From Pegoplata infirma (Eukaryota > Arthropoda > Insecta > Diptera > Anthomyiidae), in the NCBI GenBank assembly GCA_963921195.1, contig OY992539.1, positions 42,576,657 to 42,640,656 on the forward strand: a stretch of DNA of 64,000 bases. The letters run 5' to 3'. The number at the start of each line of letters is the position of its first letter. The first letter of the stretch is position 1. The notes under the pieces are model-generated. The model was not told the origin of the DNA and did no database searches. It saw nothing but the letters and a program-made list of their open reading frames with translations. This document shows positions 30,101-42,100 of this stretch, in pieces. The translations under genes and the position numbers were made by a program.

Positions 30101-33100
30101 TTTTTAAAGATATTTCAATTATTATTTTGGTGCTTTTTTATTTTAGCGATTTTAATTTTCAAGTTTTTTTTTATATTTTAGCGCTTTTTCTTTTCATATT
30201 GTCATTTTATATCTTAGCAATTTTATAGCTTTTTAGTGTTGATTTGACTTTTAGCGTTTTTCCCCTGTTTTTCTTTTTGGCGTTTTTAGTTTTTCGGTTT
30301 TTTGTTGCTTTCACGTTTTTTTTTTAGTTTTTATGTTTTTGAGTTATTGCCGTATTTTTAGTTTCAGATTCTTGTTACGATTTTCTATTACGTTTTTAAA
30401 GATACAAAAAATATAAAAGAAACGAAATTAAATGAGAACACGCGACAATAAAAATTTGACAAAGTAAAATCTCCTTAAATAAACGCATGAATGAAAATGA
30501 AGTCAAAGTAAAAGACGGAAAATGAAAGCGCTGAAAAACGTTAACAAGGGAAGTCTCCCTAGTGTCACCCGCGGATCTTTATGGAATTGGTTTTTTTTTG
30601 AAGAGCAGAAAAAATAAAGGGACACGTATTTTTTCTTAGCGGCCCAAATTCATATTTAGGGGGTAAAAAGGAGGGGGGAAGACAAGGCAATTTTTCAGTT
30701 TTTTTCGTTTATCTCCTATATTTTGCGAAGAAACCTAGTCATGTTACATACCAAATGAAAGGTCTTTGGAAAACCTATCTACGTGTGCTAAGAACGTGTC
30801 CAAACATGCACAACTTTTCGTCATATTGAGTAAAATACCAAAATTTTAGGACATTTTGGTTAATAAGTAGTGTTTGGGGTCCGGGAATTCCCGGGTCGGA
30901 TTTCCCGGGAATTCCCGGGAAAACACTGACGGGAATTCCCGGGAATTTTTTTAATTTTTTCCGGGAAATCCGGGAATTTTGTAAAATAAACCTTTTTACA
31001 TAAAAACGTTTATTTTACTTTAATTTTTACCATTTTTTTTTACATACAGGTATAATTAAATTGATATTTTTTGTATTTTTTCTATTTGGAAGAACAGTGC
31101 AAATATATATTCATAGGAAAACTGACCAAGTGTAAAAAGTATGTTAATATCATGAAAAAACTTAAAAGTCAATAAATATACGTCGGTTAATGATAATTTT
31201 GCTAAGACTGTCAAAAAAAATATAAAAATTTTGAACCTAGAATTAACATTTCCAGAATAAATATTAAAAGTGCTGCCAACTATATTAGGTTTAGGTCGAA
31301 TAACACAGTTTTAATTTTTTTTTGCGATTTTTAGATATTTTTTGCGATTTTTTGTGAAGGAAAAAGTTGCAATATTTTTTTTGGTTTGTTTTATTGTATT
31401 TCAGGATTTTTTACTTTTATGTTTTGATTTTTTATGTTTTAATTAATTGTTTATCTCTAATAAAACTGTTTTTAATAAAAAGATAATCAAAGTTTAATGT
31501 TTTTTATGATTTACATTAATCCCGGGAATCCCGGGAAATAAATTATTTTTTTCCCGTTTCCCGGGAAATTGAAAAGTCCGGGAATTCCCAAACACTATTA
31601 ATAAGTCAAAAAATATTAACTTCTTTGGCCCGTTGTTAGCACCACGAGATAGGTATTTTAAATACCTTTAATCTGATACCACACATGCCTATATTAATTT
31701 TGTTTTAATAGGCGTAAATCGTAAAAAACTGAAAAAGGTCAATTTCCCCCCATACAAATCGACACCCTTAAAAATGAGTTTGGGCCGCAAAAACAACATA
31801 TCCAAATTTCATAAAGATCGGAGGGTGACACCAGGGAGACTTCCCTTGTAAGTAAAAACTGCACCGTGAAAAAAGTCATGAGTAAAAAGCGCTAAAATAA
31901 AAAACGCCAAAATGTAAAAGCGCTAAAATAGAAAAGCAAAAATAAGAGAGTTAAAATGAAAAGTTTAAAACCCGATTAAAAGTTTTATTTTTATTTTGAG
32001 CGCTTTTGCCACACATAATTTTTTACTTGTAGTTCGCTTACCTTGATATCGCAAAAAATAACTGGTAAATGGTGGTACTCTAACCAAAAAATGCAATACT
32101 GTTCCAGAATTTGAATAGTGAGAACTATAATGATATGGTTGTAATATCATGGAGCCCATATTGGTCATGGTATTTTTGATATACTAAAAACAAAGTAAAA
32201 AACAAATTTTTTAAAATTTTTATACATATGAAATACAAACAACTAGGTAAAACTCATACCGTATAATTATTAATATAATGCTGTTCATTATCCTCATTTT
32301 GTACGGCTATAGGTTTTGGTAACTTTCTAAAATTCTTGGCATCTGTTAAGTCTAAAACGTCCGCAGTATAATTGGACAAAATCCAGGGGAAAACCGGATA
32401 TTGCATGAGATCATTATAGGTACGTCCAGCTATTTGATTTAGCGACATTAAATATTCCCAATTGGTTAGTAAACCTTCACGCCATTGTTGTGTTATCGAA
32501 AGAACTTTACTATGATCGGGTGGTGTTACAATTTTATCACAGAATACATCACGCATAATTTTCCAATCTTCTTGATTTTGCAGCGAAAAGAATAACGATT
32601 GATTTGTATCTAAGAAAATTTCAAATGCCTTTTCTTGATGTTGATAACGTTTTAACCAAATTTCCGTTATGTTAGATATATCACAGTTGACATAAAAATA
32701 TTTACAACGATATGTAGCCAAAAAGTATAACTTATGATCGGTGACAATAATTTCTCCATCAATTTCACCATCGACTGGTAAAAATTTTGCCGGAAAATTA
32801 TAAAGTATTTGCGAATTTAATGATATGTTTAATTGTTGATCATAGCTGGAGATCAGGTAATCTAAGGGGCGTGAATATTCAGAACGTTTGGGTGAAGAAG
32901 CTGCAGAGGATGAAGATGTATTATGATGATCGGTCATGTTGTTAGAGTTATCATAGTCTTGCATAAAAAATCTTTTATCAAGATCTAAGTGGCATTTTCT
33001 AAGACGTGTGTGAACACGAGATGGGCCTTCAGTATCATCCAGTTCCCAAGATCTAATAATAGAGAAATTAAATTTTATAAAAAAAAAATGTATAAAATGG

Positions 33101-36100
33101 ATGTAAACTAAAATTGCCTACCTTTCATTATTATGTTCGCTAAACCATGGTGCACCTTCATGACTCATTCTTCGAACAATTTCTAGCCATTTTGTATAGG
33201 TATGGGTATCATCATAATCTTTCATATGATTCATTAGGAGTTTACGTTCAGAATTCTGCAATAAAAGAATGTAGTACATATATAAATTTTACACAAAAAA
33301 AAACAAGTAGAATTGTTAAATTTGATTTGGGTAATTCACACGGACCCAAGGTTAGGTTAGGTTAGGTTAGGTTAGGTTGTAAGTGGCTGCCGACGTTTTA
33401 CGTCAACACACTTAGACTCTGAGGTCCATTGTGATACCACGGGATCGTAATAGGTTTCCCTACTAGTCCCTGTCGTTAAACCAGTTTGAGATTCTTATGA
33501 AACTCCTTAGATGTTGAATTTTGACATCCGACAAATCAGAAAGATCGTACAGCTCCCTAGATCCCAGTGAAGCAAGTCGCTGACCAGAAAGTGCCGGGCA
33601 ATGGCAAATAAAGTGTTCGATAGTTTCCAACTCCTCTTCATCCATGCAACTTCGGCAAAAGTCATTCGACGGCACATTTAACCGCTCTGCGTGCTTCCCT
33701 ATAAGACAGTGTCCGGTAATTATAGAAACCACCGTCGAAATCTCTCCTCTTGGAAGCGATATCAGCTCACTTGTGCGCCCCTGATTAAGAGAAGGCCAAA
33801 TCAGTCGTGTTGTCTCACACGTCCATCCATTTGCCCATCTTTGATTAGTCTCCGTCGCTGAACAAAGCCGTAGGTTTTGCTTGCAAGTTTCTAGAGGCAT
33901 ACCAACACATTCCAATTCTGTTGGAACCTGTAAGGTAGTTCCTAGTCTTGCAAGCTCATCGGCTTTGCAATTCCCTGGAATGTCTCTGTGCCCTGGGACC
34001 CATATGAGTCGTATGTTAAACTGCTTGGCCATCTCATTTAAAGACGTGCGGCAGTTAAGGGCAGATCTTGTTTTCAGAAACATTGAATCCAGGGACTTGA
34101 CCGCGGCTTGACTGTCAGTATAGATGTTGACTGCGGTTGTAGACAAGACATTGCAGCTCAACCAGTCAGCCACTTCCTTTATTGCCAGCATCTCTGCCTG
34201 GTAAACACTGCAATGATCTGGCAATCTACGAGCCAGGCTCAATCCAAGCTCTTCCGAATAGACCCCAAAGCCCACTTGTTCGTGCAGCCTCGATCCATCT
34301 GTGTAAAAATTTATGGTAGCTCCTCTTCCCGGACTATCCCCCATCCAAGACTCCCTGGATGGTATCATAGTGGTAAAGTGGCGCTCAAAAAGGCTCAAAG
34401 AGGGAGCACAATCCACATTTTGTGGTATTGTTATCTTTTTCAAGATCGCGCTATGGCCACAATCGCTGCTCCTCCATTGCAGCGTGCTATTAAGTCGAAT
34501 TGCCGACGCAGCTGCATACTGCCTACCCAATATGTCCAAGGGTATCAGGTGAAGGAGGATTTCTAATGCAGCCGTAGGTGTAGTACGAAGAGCACCAGTG
34601 ATGCACATTGACGCCATTCTCTGTACCTTCGTGATAAAGACACAGTTCGCTTTTGTTTCTAAAGCAGGCCACCAGACAATGATTCCATACAGCAAAATTG
34701 GACGCACCACTGCTGTATAGATCCAATGAACGACTTGAGGGCTAAAACCCCATCGTTTTCCAATAGCCCTTTTACAGGAATACAAAGCAATCGTTGCTTT
34801 TCTCACCCGTTCCTCAATATTACGCCTGAAATTCAGCTTCCTATCTAGAAATACTCCAAGATACTTGGCTCCATCTGAGAAGGTGATTTCAGTACCGTCC
34901 AGAGAAATAGGATCGAAAGCAGGAATCTTAATTTTCCTTGTAAATAAAACAAGCTCTGTTTTACTAGGATTAACTCCTAGACCACAGTCTCTTGCCCATT
35001 TAGACAGATCTTTCAGAGAACCCTGAAGAATGTCCCGCAATGTTGGCAGATGCTTCCCCTTTACCGCTATCGCGACATCGTCAGCATATGCGACAACATG
35101 ACAACCACGTGCTTCTAGAGATAGTAGCATTGAATTCAGTGCCAGGTTCCAAAGAAGCGGCGAAAGAACACCTCCTTGTGGTGTGCCCCTATTGACAAAT
35201 CGAGATATGACGGACGCTCCCAATTCAGACGTTATACGTCTACTGGCAAGTAGGCTTTCCACCATTAAAACGATTTCACGCTTTACTCCCAGACCAGACA
35301 ATGCCAATATTATCGATTCTGGGATGACATTATTAAAAGCCCCCTCAATATCAAGAAAGGCCACCATAGTGTACTTCTTTACCGAAAGCGATCTCTCGAT
35401 GGTACCAACGAGCTCATGAAGAGCTGTTTCCGTTGATCGTCCCTTGCTGTATGCATGTTGCTTTGTCGAAAGCAACCTCGGGTCAATCACTCTACGCAAA
35501 TATGAGTCTATCATTCGTTCCATTGTCTTTAACAAAAAAGAAGACAGACTAATTGGTCTGAAATCCTTCGGAGCTGTGTGGGAACTTTTCCCAGCCTTCG
35601 GGATAAATACGACTCTGGTATCCCTCCATTTTAAAGGAATACACGACCAGTTGATGCATGCTGTGTATAGATTATATAGCAACGGGGCTATATAGTCCGA
35701 CACTTGCTGCAACTCAGCCGGGATTATACCATCAGGTCCCGGGGATTTATACACCCAAAATAATCCTACAGTAAAAAATACAGTAAAAGTGTTATAACTT
35801 TAACTTTACTACTTTTTTAGTAATTTACAGTATAAATTTAGCTTTACAGTAAGGGTATTCATTTCAGCTTTTTTTTGGTTGTAAAAATGAAAAATTGGAA
35901 AAATGTAACTTTTTATTACAACAAACACATGAAAAAATTTTCCACTCAAAAGTTGCAACTTAAACAACCTATATCCAAGTGTAAAATTATCAGAGTAAAA
36001 AGTTACATTTTTCCAATTTTTTAAGCGTTGCCATTCATTACTAATCAAAGAAAAAGTACCAAAATTTGCTACTGTTATTTAAGTTTTTTCTACCTCGGCA

Positions 36101-39100
36101 GCCCTTATTGAACATGTGTTTGAAATTTTTATTAGAAGAAAATATGTATACAAATAATTTTGGTTATAATAATCGAAATTAAGAATTAAACAACAAGAAA
36201 AAACTGTCAAAATAAGTAAAAAGTGTAATTTATAAGTTAATTGTTTCATTCATCGAATAATTTAATTATTTTTGGAAACTTTGCATCACAATTTTTTTAT
36301 GTACCCGTTCACATCAATGAGAGTGGAATCTTACATTTTTTATTTTTCCACTTTTACATTCTCTGAAATGAATACCCTTAGTATAAATTTAGTTATTTTT
36401 TGAACTTGGAATTTACTGAATACTGATTTTTTTACCGATTTTTTAATAATTTTTGTTAGTAATTTTTAAAAATTTGGAAACTTATTTTTGACACCTAAAA
36501 AGGTAAAATTTACATTTTTGAATATTTTTTTTTAAACGCAAATAGCAAATTTCCATTGAAAAAAAAAAAAAACAAGTAAGAGTGTTAAATTCGGCTGTGC
36601 CAAATCTTTTATACCCTCCAACATTCAAAAAACTAAAAAAAAAATGCAGGGGTGTTTTATTTTTTTTTTGGGGGGGGTCGTGGTGATTTGGGGGGACAAA
36701 TTTTCTCTCAAATATGTGTTAAAAAATTCATTCCTATGTTTTTTGCACTAAAGAAATGCAAGTTTATCATAATTTTTTTTTTATTCTACGTCCATAAAAG
36801 GGGGGGGTGGACCAAAAAAACGACATTTTCTAATTCTCAGGGTCCAAATGCAGGACTTTGAACATCTTGTAGCATAAAAATATTGAATTTGTTAAACAAA
36901 AAGACAAAAAATCATGTAAAAAGTAATTTTTTTCTGAGGTTGGTTTAGTTCTTTAAGGGGAACTTTTTTCCCCCAGGTCCGATTTTGCCCATTTCCGAAC
37001 CTTAACTGCCTAGGACCACAAGACATATTCGTGCCAAACTTGAGGAGTCTAGCTCTTTTATTTTGGACTGTATCGTGTTAACTACAGACGGACGGGAAGA
37101 CGGACGGACAGACGGACGGACGAACGGACGGACATCGCTTGAATGTCTTAGAATCGATCACTGATCAATAATATATATACTTTATGGGGTCCCCGAACGA
37201 TATTTCGATGCGTTACACACGGAATGACAAAGTGATTATACCCCCATACTGTAGTTGGAGGGTATAAAAATAAATGTATATATTTTTTTTAATTTCAAAA
37301 ATAGAGTATTGCCAGCCATCAAGCTCAATAATTATATTTTTTGATCCAATTTTTTTTATGAAAAATTTGTCAAAATCGGTTTTGGATAGGTTTTCGCTTT
37401 AAAATTTGTTTACCGTTTTTTTATAACTGCGTTAGTAAAAATTGACTAACGCGTTGTAGGGCCCTTTAATACTAACAATTAGTAAAAACTGGCAACTTTT
37501 TGGTAAGGAATACTGTAGGATTTCTATGAGTGTAGGGCCTGAAGCTTTTTATCGCCCAGATTAATGTTGGCATATTTATTATTTCCGAAGCAATTTCAGA
37601 TGCTTGGGCGTCAGAACGTTCCAAAGCTTGAAACGGCGTCATGGAATTGCCCGGAAAATGCGTGTTTAAAAGGAGATCCAGCGACTCTCCACTGGAGGAA
37701 GACCACACCCCATTAGGATCTTTCAGGTATCCCAGGGTGCAAGGAGAAGCAGCCAGAACCTTGCGCAGCCTGGATGCCTCAGAAACGTCTTCTATGTTTC
37801 CACAGAAGTTTTTCCAAGAATCACATTTTGCATTTCTGATCATCTTTTTATAACTCTTAAGTTGCAGCCTGTATGCAGACCAGTCCTCGTCCGCTCTTGA
37901 AAATTTAGCCTTATTAAAGAGCTTTCTGCAGGAATCTCTGCTCGTCTGCAACTCATTTGACCACCAAGGTGGTTTTTTTTCCCTCTAGGCTTTGCAGAAG
38001 GGCAAGACGCATCCAGGCACCTATTACAAACATTTGTTATATGGTCAACCAGACAGTCAATTTCTGCTAAACTATGCGGTTCAGATAGGGGTACTTCATC
38101 CAAAAGCAAAGAAAAAGTCTTCCTATATTTCACCCAGTTTGTTCTTCTCAGATTTCTAGAGACTGTCTCAACCGGGGCACGCTCCCTGAGTAAAAACTCA
38201 ATGTAGCGATGATCTGAGAAAGAGTGCTCTTCCAAAACTCTCCAGTCATCAATTCTATCAGACAATGTATCTGATACAAGTGTTATGTCAAGAACCTCTT
38301 GCCGCGTACTTGTAACGAAAGTTGGTTCACTACCCTTGTTACAAATATACAGGTTAGTGCTTAACAAAAACTCCAAAAGTGATTCGCCTCTATCATTTGT
38401 GTCTGTACTTCCCCATATCGAATGATGTGCATTAGCATCACAGCACACTAGTAACTGGTGTCCCCTAGATTCAGACTCCCGAATCAGACCGCCAACCTTC
38501 TCCGGGGGTATTGGCCCCGGATTAGGAAAATACGCAGAGGCGAGCCAAATAGATTTCCCATGAAGCTCTAAGCTAGCCGCTGTAACATCCATATCACTAA
38601 AAGTTGATAAAAAGAATATATTTAAGCCATTTTTCGCCAAGATGCAGGCTCTTGGTGAGCCCTCACTTTTGGCAACCATCAACTTAAACCCAGGGGTCTT
38701 CAATCCGCAAACCCTGCCACCCCGCACCCAGGGCTCTTGGATAAAAACCAAGTCAACTGCTCCTGTCGTCAGGCGCAGCAATAGTGCAGCTGAGGCTACC
38801 TTACAGTGATGGAGGTTTATTTGTAGGAACCGCAACATCTTGCTTTTTTTCCACCATCCTTTCCACCACCGTGTTATTGGCTTCATCCTCCGTGTTATCA
38901 TAGAGGTCGCATTCGTCCCCAGATTCGGTTTCGAATAAGCCAGATATGTGTCCCATCTGTTCTGAATCGGAGGCAACAGAACTCTCCGAATTCCTCACTG
39001 CATGGGTCTCGTCCTGAATGTCACCCATCATGGCATCAGCTTTATCCTCCGTGCCATCACAGAGGTCGCATTCGTTACCAGATTCGGTATCGAAAATGCC

Positions 39101-42100
39101 AGATGCATCTCCCATCAGCCTAGAATCGGTCAGCTGAATATCAACCTTTTCCAGATTCTCCTCCCCAGCCGACTCTGCCACTGGCTTGTCTGCGTCCAAA
39201 ATAGGCTTCTGGTCGCCCTTGTAGACATTGACTCTTATATGAAAAAAGCCAAATCTAATAATGCCATCAGTCCTGGCTAAAAGCGGAAGCGATTCCTCAT
39301 TAACCAAGACCACTGCTTGACGACGAGCGCCCTCCATCTCACCCAATCTGGCAATTTGCCAATTCTGAGTTGGAAGGTCAGGATTGCAGACTTTTATCAT
39401 CTTTAGAATCACCGCAGTGTCACTTGTAGCCATTGGGATCCATGCATGAGCTCTGGGTTGCGAGGGGATATCATGTTTTTCCACAACGTCCAGTCTGGCT
39501 CCAGGCCATAACTCTCCCACTTGGCTAATAGCAACCTTAAACACGGCTGCGGATCTTTCGTTCCCAAAAGCAACGAGTTTTACTCGCCCCTGATACCAAC
39601 CTGCGTTGACAGTAGTAGGGAGAAAATCAGGCATACTCTCAAGGAGCCTATAGTAGATTTCATTTAGTTTAGTTTCAACTAAACTCCACTTGTCCCTTGG
39701 AATACTACAATCCCCATTTTGCCTGTTTATCACAGCCCTAACGAAGTTACCTTTAACCACTTCACTAAAAGACTGAGTCCAGACGTTGCCGGTCACCTTA
39801 GATCTCTTAGGTAAAGGTTTCTCGTCGGGCGAGCGCAACCTTTTACCAGACTTCGATGACGAGGCCGAAACAGCGCTCTGTTTGTCAGATGCGCGCATTG
39901 CCGAAAGTTTGTCCTGTTCTTCAATGACTCCTTTCGCCCATGATAGCGACGCCCTCTCACGTTCGGAGAGCTTCGTTCCATCAAGTTGGCTTAGTCTGTT
40001 AATTATTTTCAAACAAAGCCGTCTCTGGTTGTGCCTGACCTTTGATGGTTTAAGTTTCTTTTTCTTTTTACCACCAATATTAGGCTGAGCACCCCTACCA
40101 GAATCAAGGTCAGACTTCAATGTCGCAACCCTAAGACCAGTGCTAGGACCAGCACCAGTCGGTGAGGCAAAGCCTCGAATCATTTGCGTCCATATTTTCA
40201 TTTTCCTTGATGTAATAATGAAAATATCACAAAAATACCTATTCCGAACAAAACCTATTACGAACAATTTTAGTAATTCAATTTATAGCACGGAGTTAAA
40301 ATAAAACACGTCCACACTCGTCAACAGTTGAACGAATAAACGGACCCAAAAACCTATCACAAATTTGACACCTTTTATATAAAAATACCTATCACTTTTG
40401 GTAGGGAATGTCTCATCCCCGGATATATCACAAATAACATTCAACAGAATACATCACAGCTGTGCCCACCATTTTTCGGAACTTTTGAAAAAAAAATCCT
40501 AAAAGCATTTTAATAAACATTTAACTTTACGCAAAAAAATTGCCAAATATTTTTGTGAACGGGACTTAGAAAATTTTCGAAACTTTGCTTTAAAATACTT
40601 GGTATTCCAAAACTCGAAAAAATTGTCAAAAAAAATTTATGTCCGGGCTTCGAAAATTTCAAAAAAAAAATTAGGGACGTTTTTTTAAAATTTATGAAAA
40701 CATTTTTTTAAATCATTTTTGATGAATTTTTTTTACTACAAAACGGAGAAAATGTGTTTGGGACTTAGAAAAATTTTTAACTATGTGCGGGACATTTTTA
40801 AAATGTGGAAAATTTGGTTTTGTCCCACAATTGTCTACGGTCACGGTAAAAGTTTTTTTGAGACAGTTAAGTGATCGGTCTAATTTGTATCTGTAAAGTG
40901 ATAGGCATTTAAGTGACATTCCTGTTTTCACTAATCACGGGATAGGTGATTTCAGATCAAGAGACACACATTTCTTGCAGGGATATTTTTGTTGCTTACC
41001 AACATCTTTCAAAGCGTATTTAGTGTGGACTTTTGTTTGATTTGGAAAAAAACTGAAATGAGATGTTTTACTGTGCGATTCGCTATCACGGTCGAAGTGA
41101 GTGACTACAAAATTTTTACGTAAAACAAAAAACTCACATTTGTTTTTGTTTTACGTACAAAATTTCTAGTCACTCAATTTGTACGACATATTGAATCGAG
41201 GCATTAAAGAACTAAAAATATTTATTTTACAAATATTTATTGGAATCTTTCATTAGGTTTTACAGTGAATTCTTAGTTCATGGCCGTCGTGGTCACTGAG
41301 GACGAAAAAAGTTTTTTGACTTTTTAAAAAACCGAAATCGGATATTTTGAAAACGATTAAATATTTGTTTTCAAATATCTATTAAACCCCATCATTCGTT
41401 TTTATAGTTAATTCTTACTTACGATGAAAAAGTTTTTGACAAGAAAACTTTTACAAAAAACTAAAATCGAATAGTTTACAAAAAGAAAAATATTTGTTTT
41501 TCAAATATCTATCGAACCATATTATTTGTTTTTAAAATGAAACCTTAGTTAAGGTTCCATGTCCAAAAGTCCGTCCTGTTCACCTGGGACGAAAAAAGTT
41601 CTTGCGAAGAAAAATTCCACAAAAAACACCACTCGTCTATTCTGAAAATGCAGAAATATTTCTTTTTGAAATAACTATCCAACCTTATTACTGCTCTTGC
41701 TGTTAACTCTTAATTTAGGCTCCATGCCCAAAAGACCGTCCTGTTCACCTGGGACGAAAAAAGTTCTTGTAAAAAAAAATTCCACAAAAAATCATCAATG
41801 GCATATTCTGAAAACGCAGAAATGTTCCTTTTTGAAAAATCTATTAAACCTTAGCACTGCTCTTGCTGGTGAACTCCTAGTCTAGGCTCAATGGCCAAAA
41901 GTCCGTCCTGTTCACCTTTGACGAAAAAAGTTCTTGCGAAGAAAAATTCCACAAAAAACACCACTCGTCTATTCTGAAAATGCAGAAATATTTCTTTTTG
42001 AAGAATCTATTAAACCTAATCACTGCTGGTGAATTCTTAATTTAGGCTCCATGCCCAAAAGTCCGTCCCAGGTGAACAGGGACGAAAAAAGTTCTTGTGA

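Larger units (their letters stand above)
33340..40349 (-). mobile_element. LOA/I-type LINE, near full length, with 10-bp TSD
   Basis: The LINE body is 33350-40339, flanked by ACGGACCCAA at 33340-33349 and 40340-40349. It has ORF1 (40201-38801), ORF2 (from 38838) with AP endonuclease, reverse transcriptase and RNase H, and a 3' end of five TTAGG-like repeats (on the plus strand GGTTAGGTTAGG at 33350-33377). RNase H plus this ORF1 type suggest the LOA/I group. It is inactive in cis, with a frameshift and a 1.8-kb insertion in ORF2. It lies in an mv intron in the same orientation as mv. Confidence 0.88.

Noticed and set aside
33350..33377. TTAGG repeats as an interstitial telomere
   Set aside because: They sit exactly between a LINE 3' end and its target duplication, so they are the LINE tail.
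38801..40267. ORF1 start at 40267
   Set aside because: The extra 22 codons lie in 5' UTR-like AT-rich sequence; [11 protein letters not shown] at 40201 is the better start.
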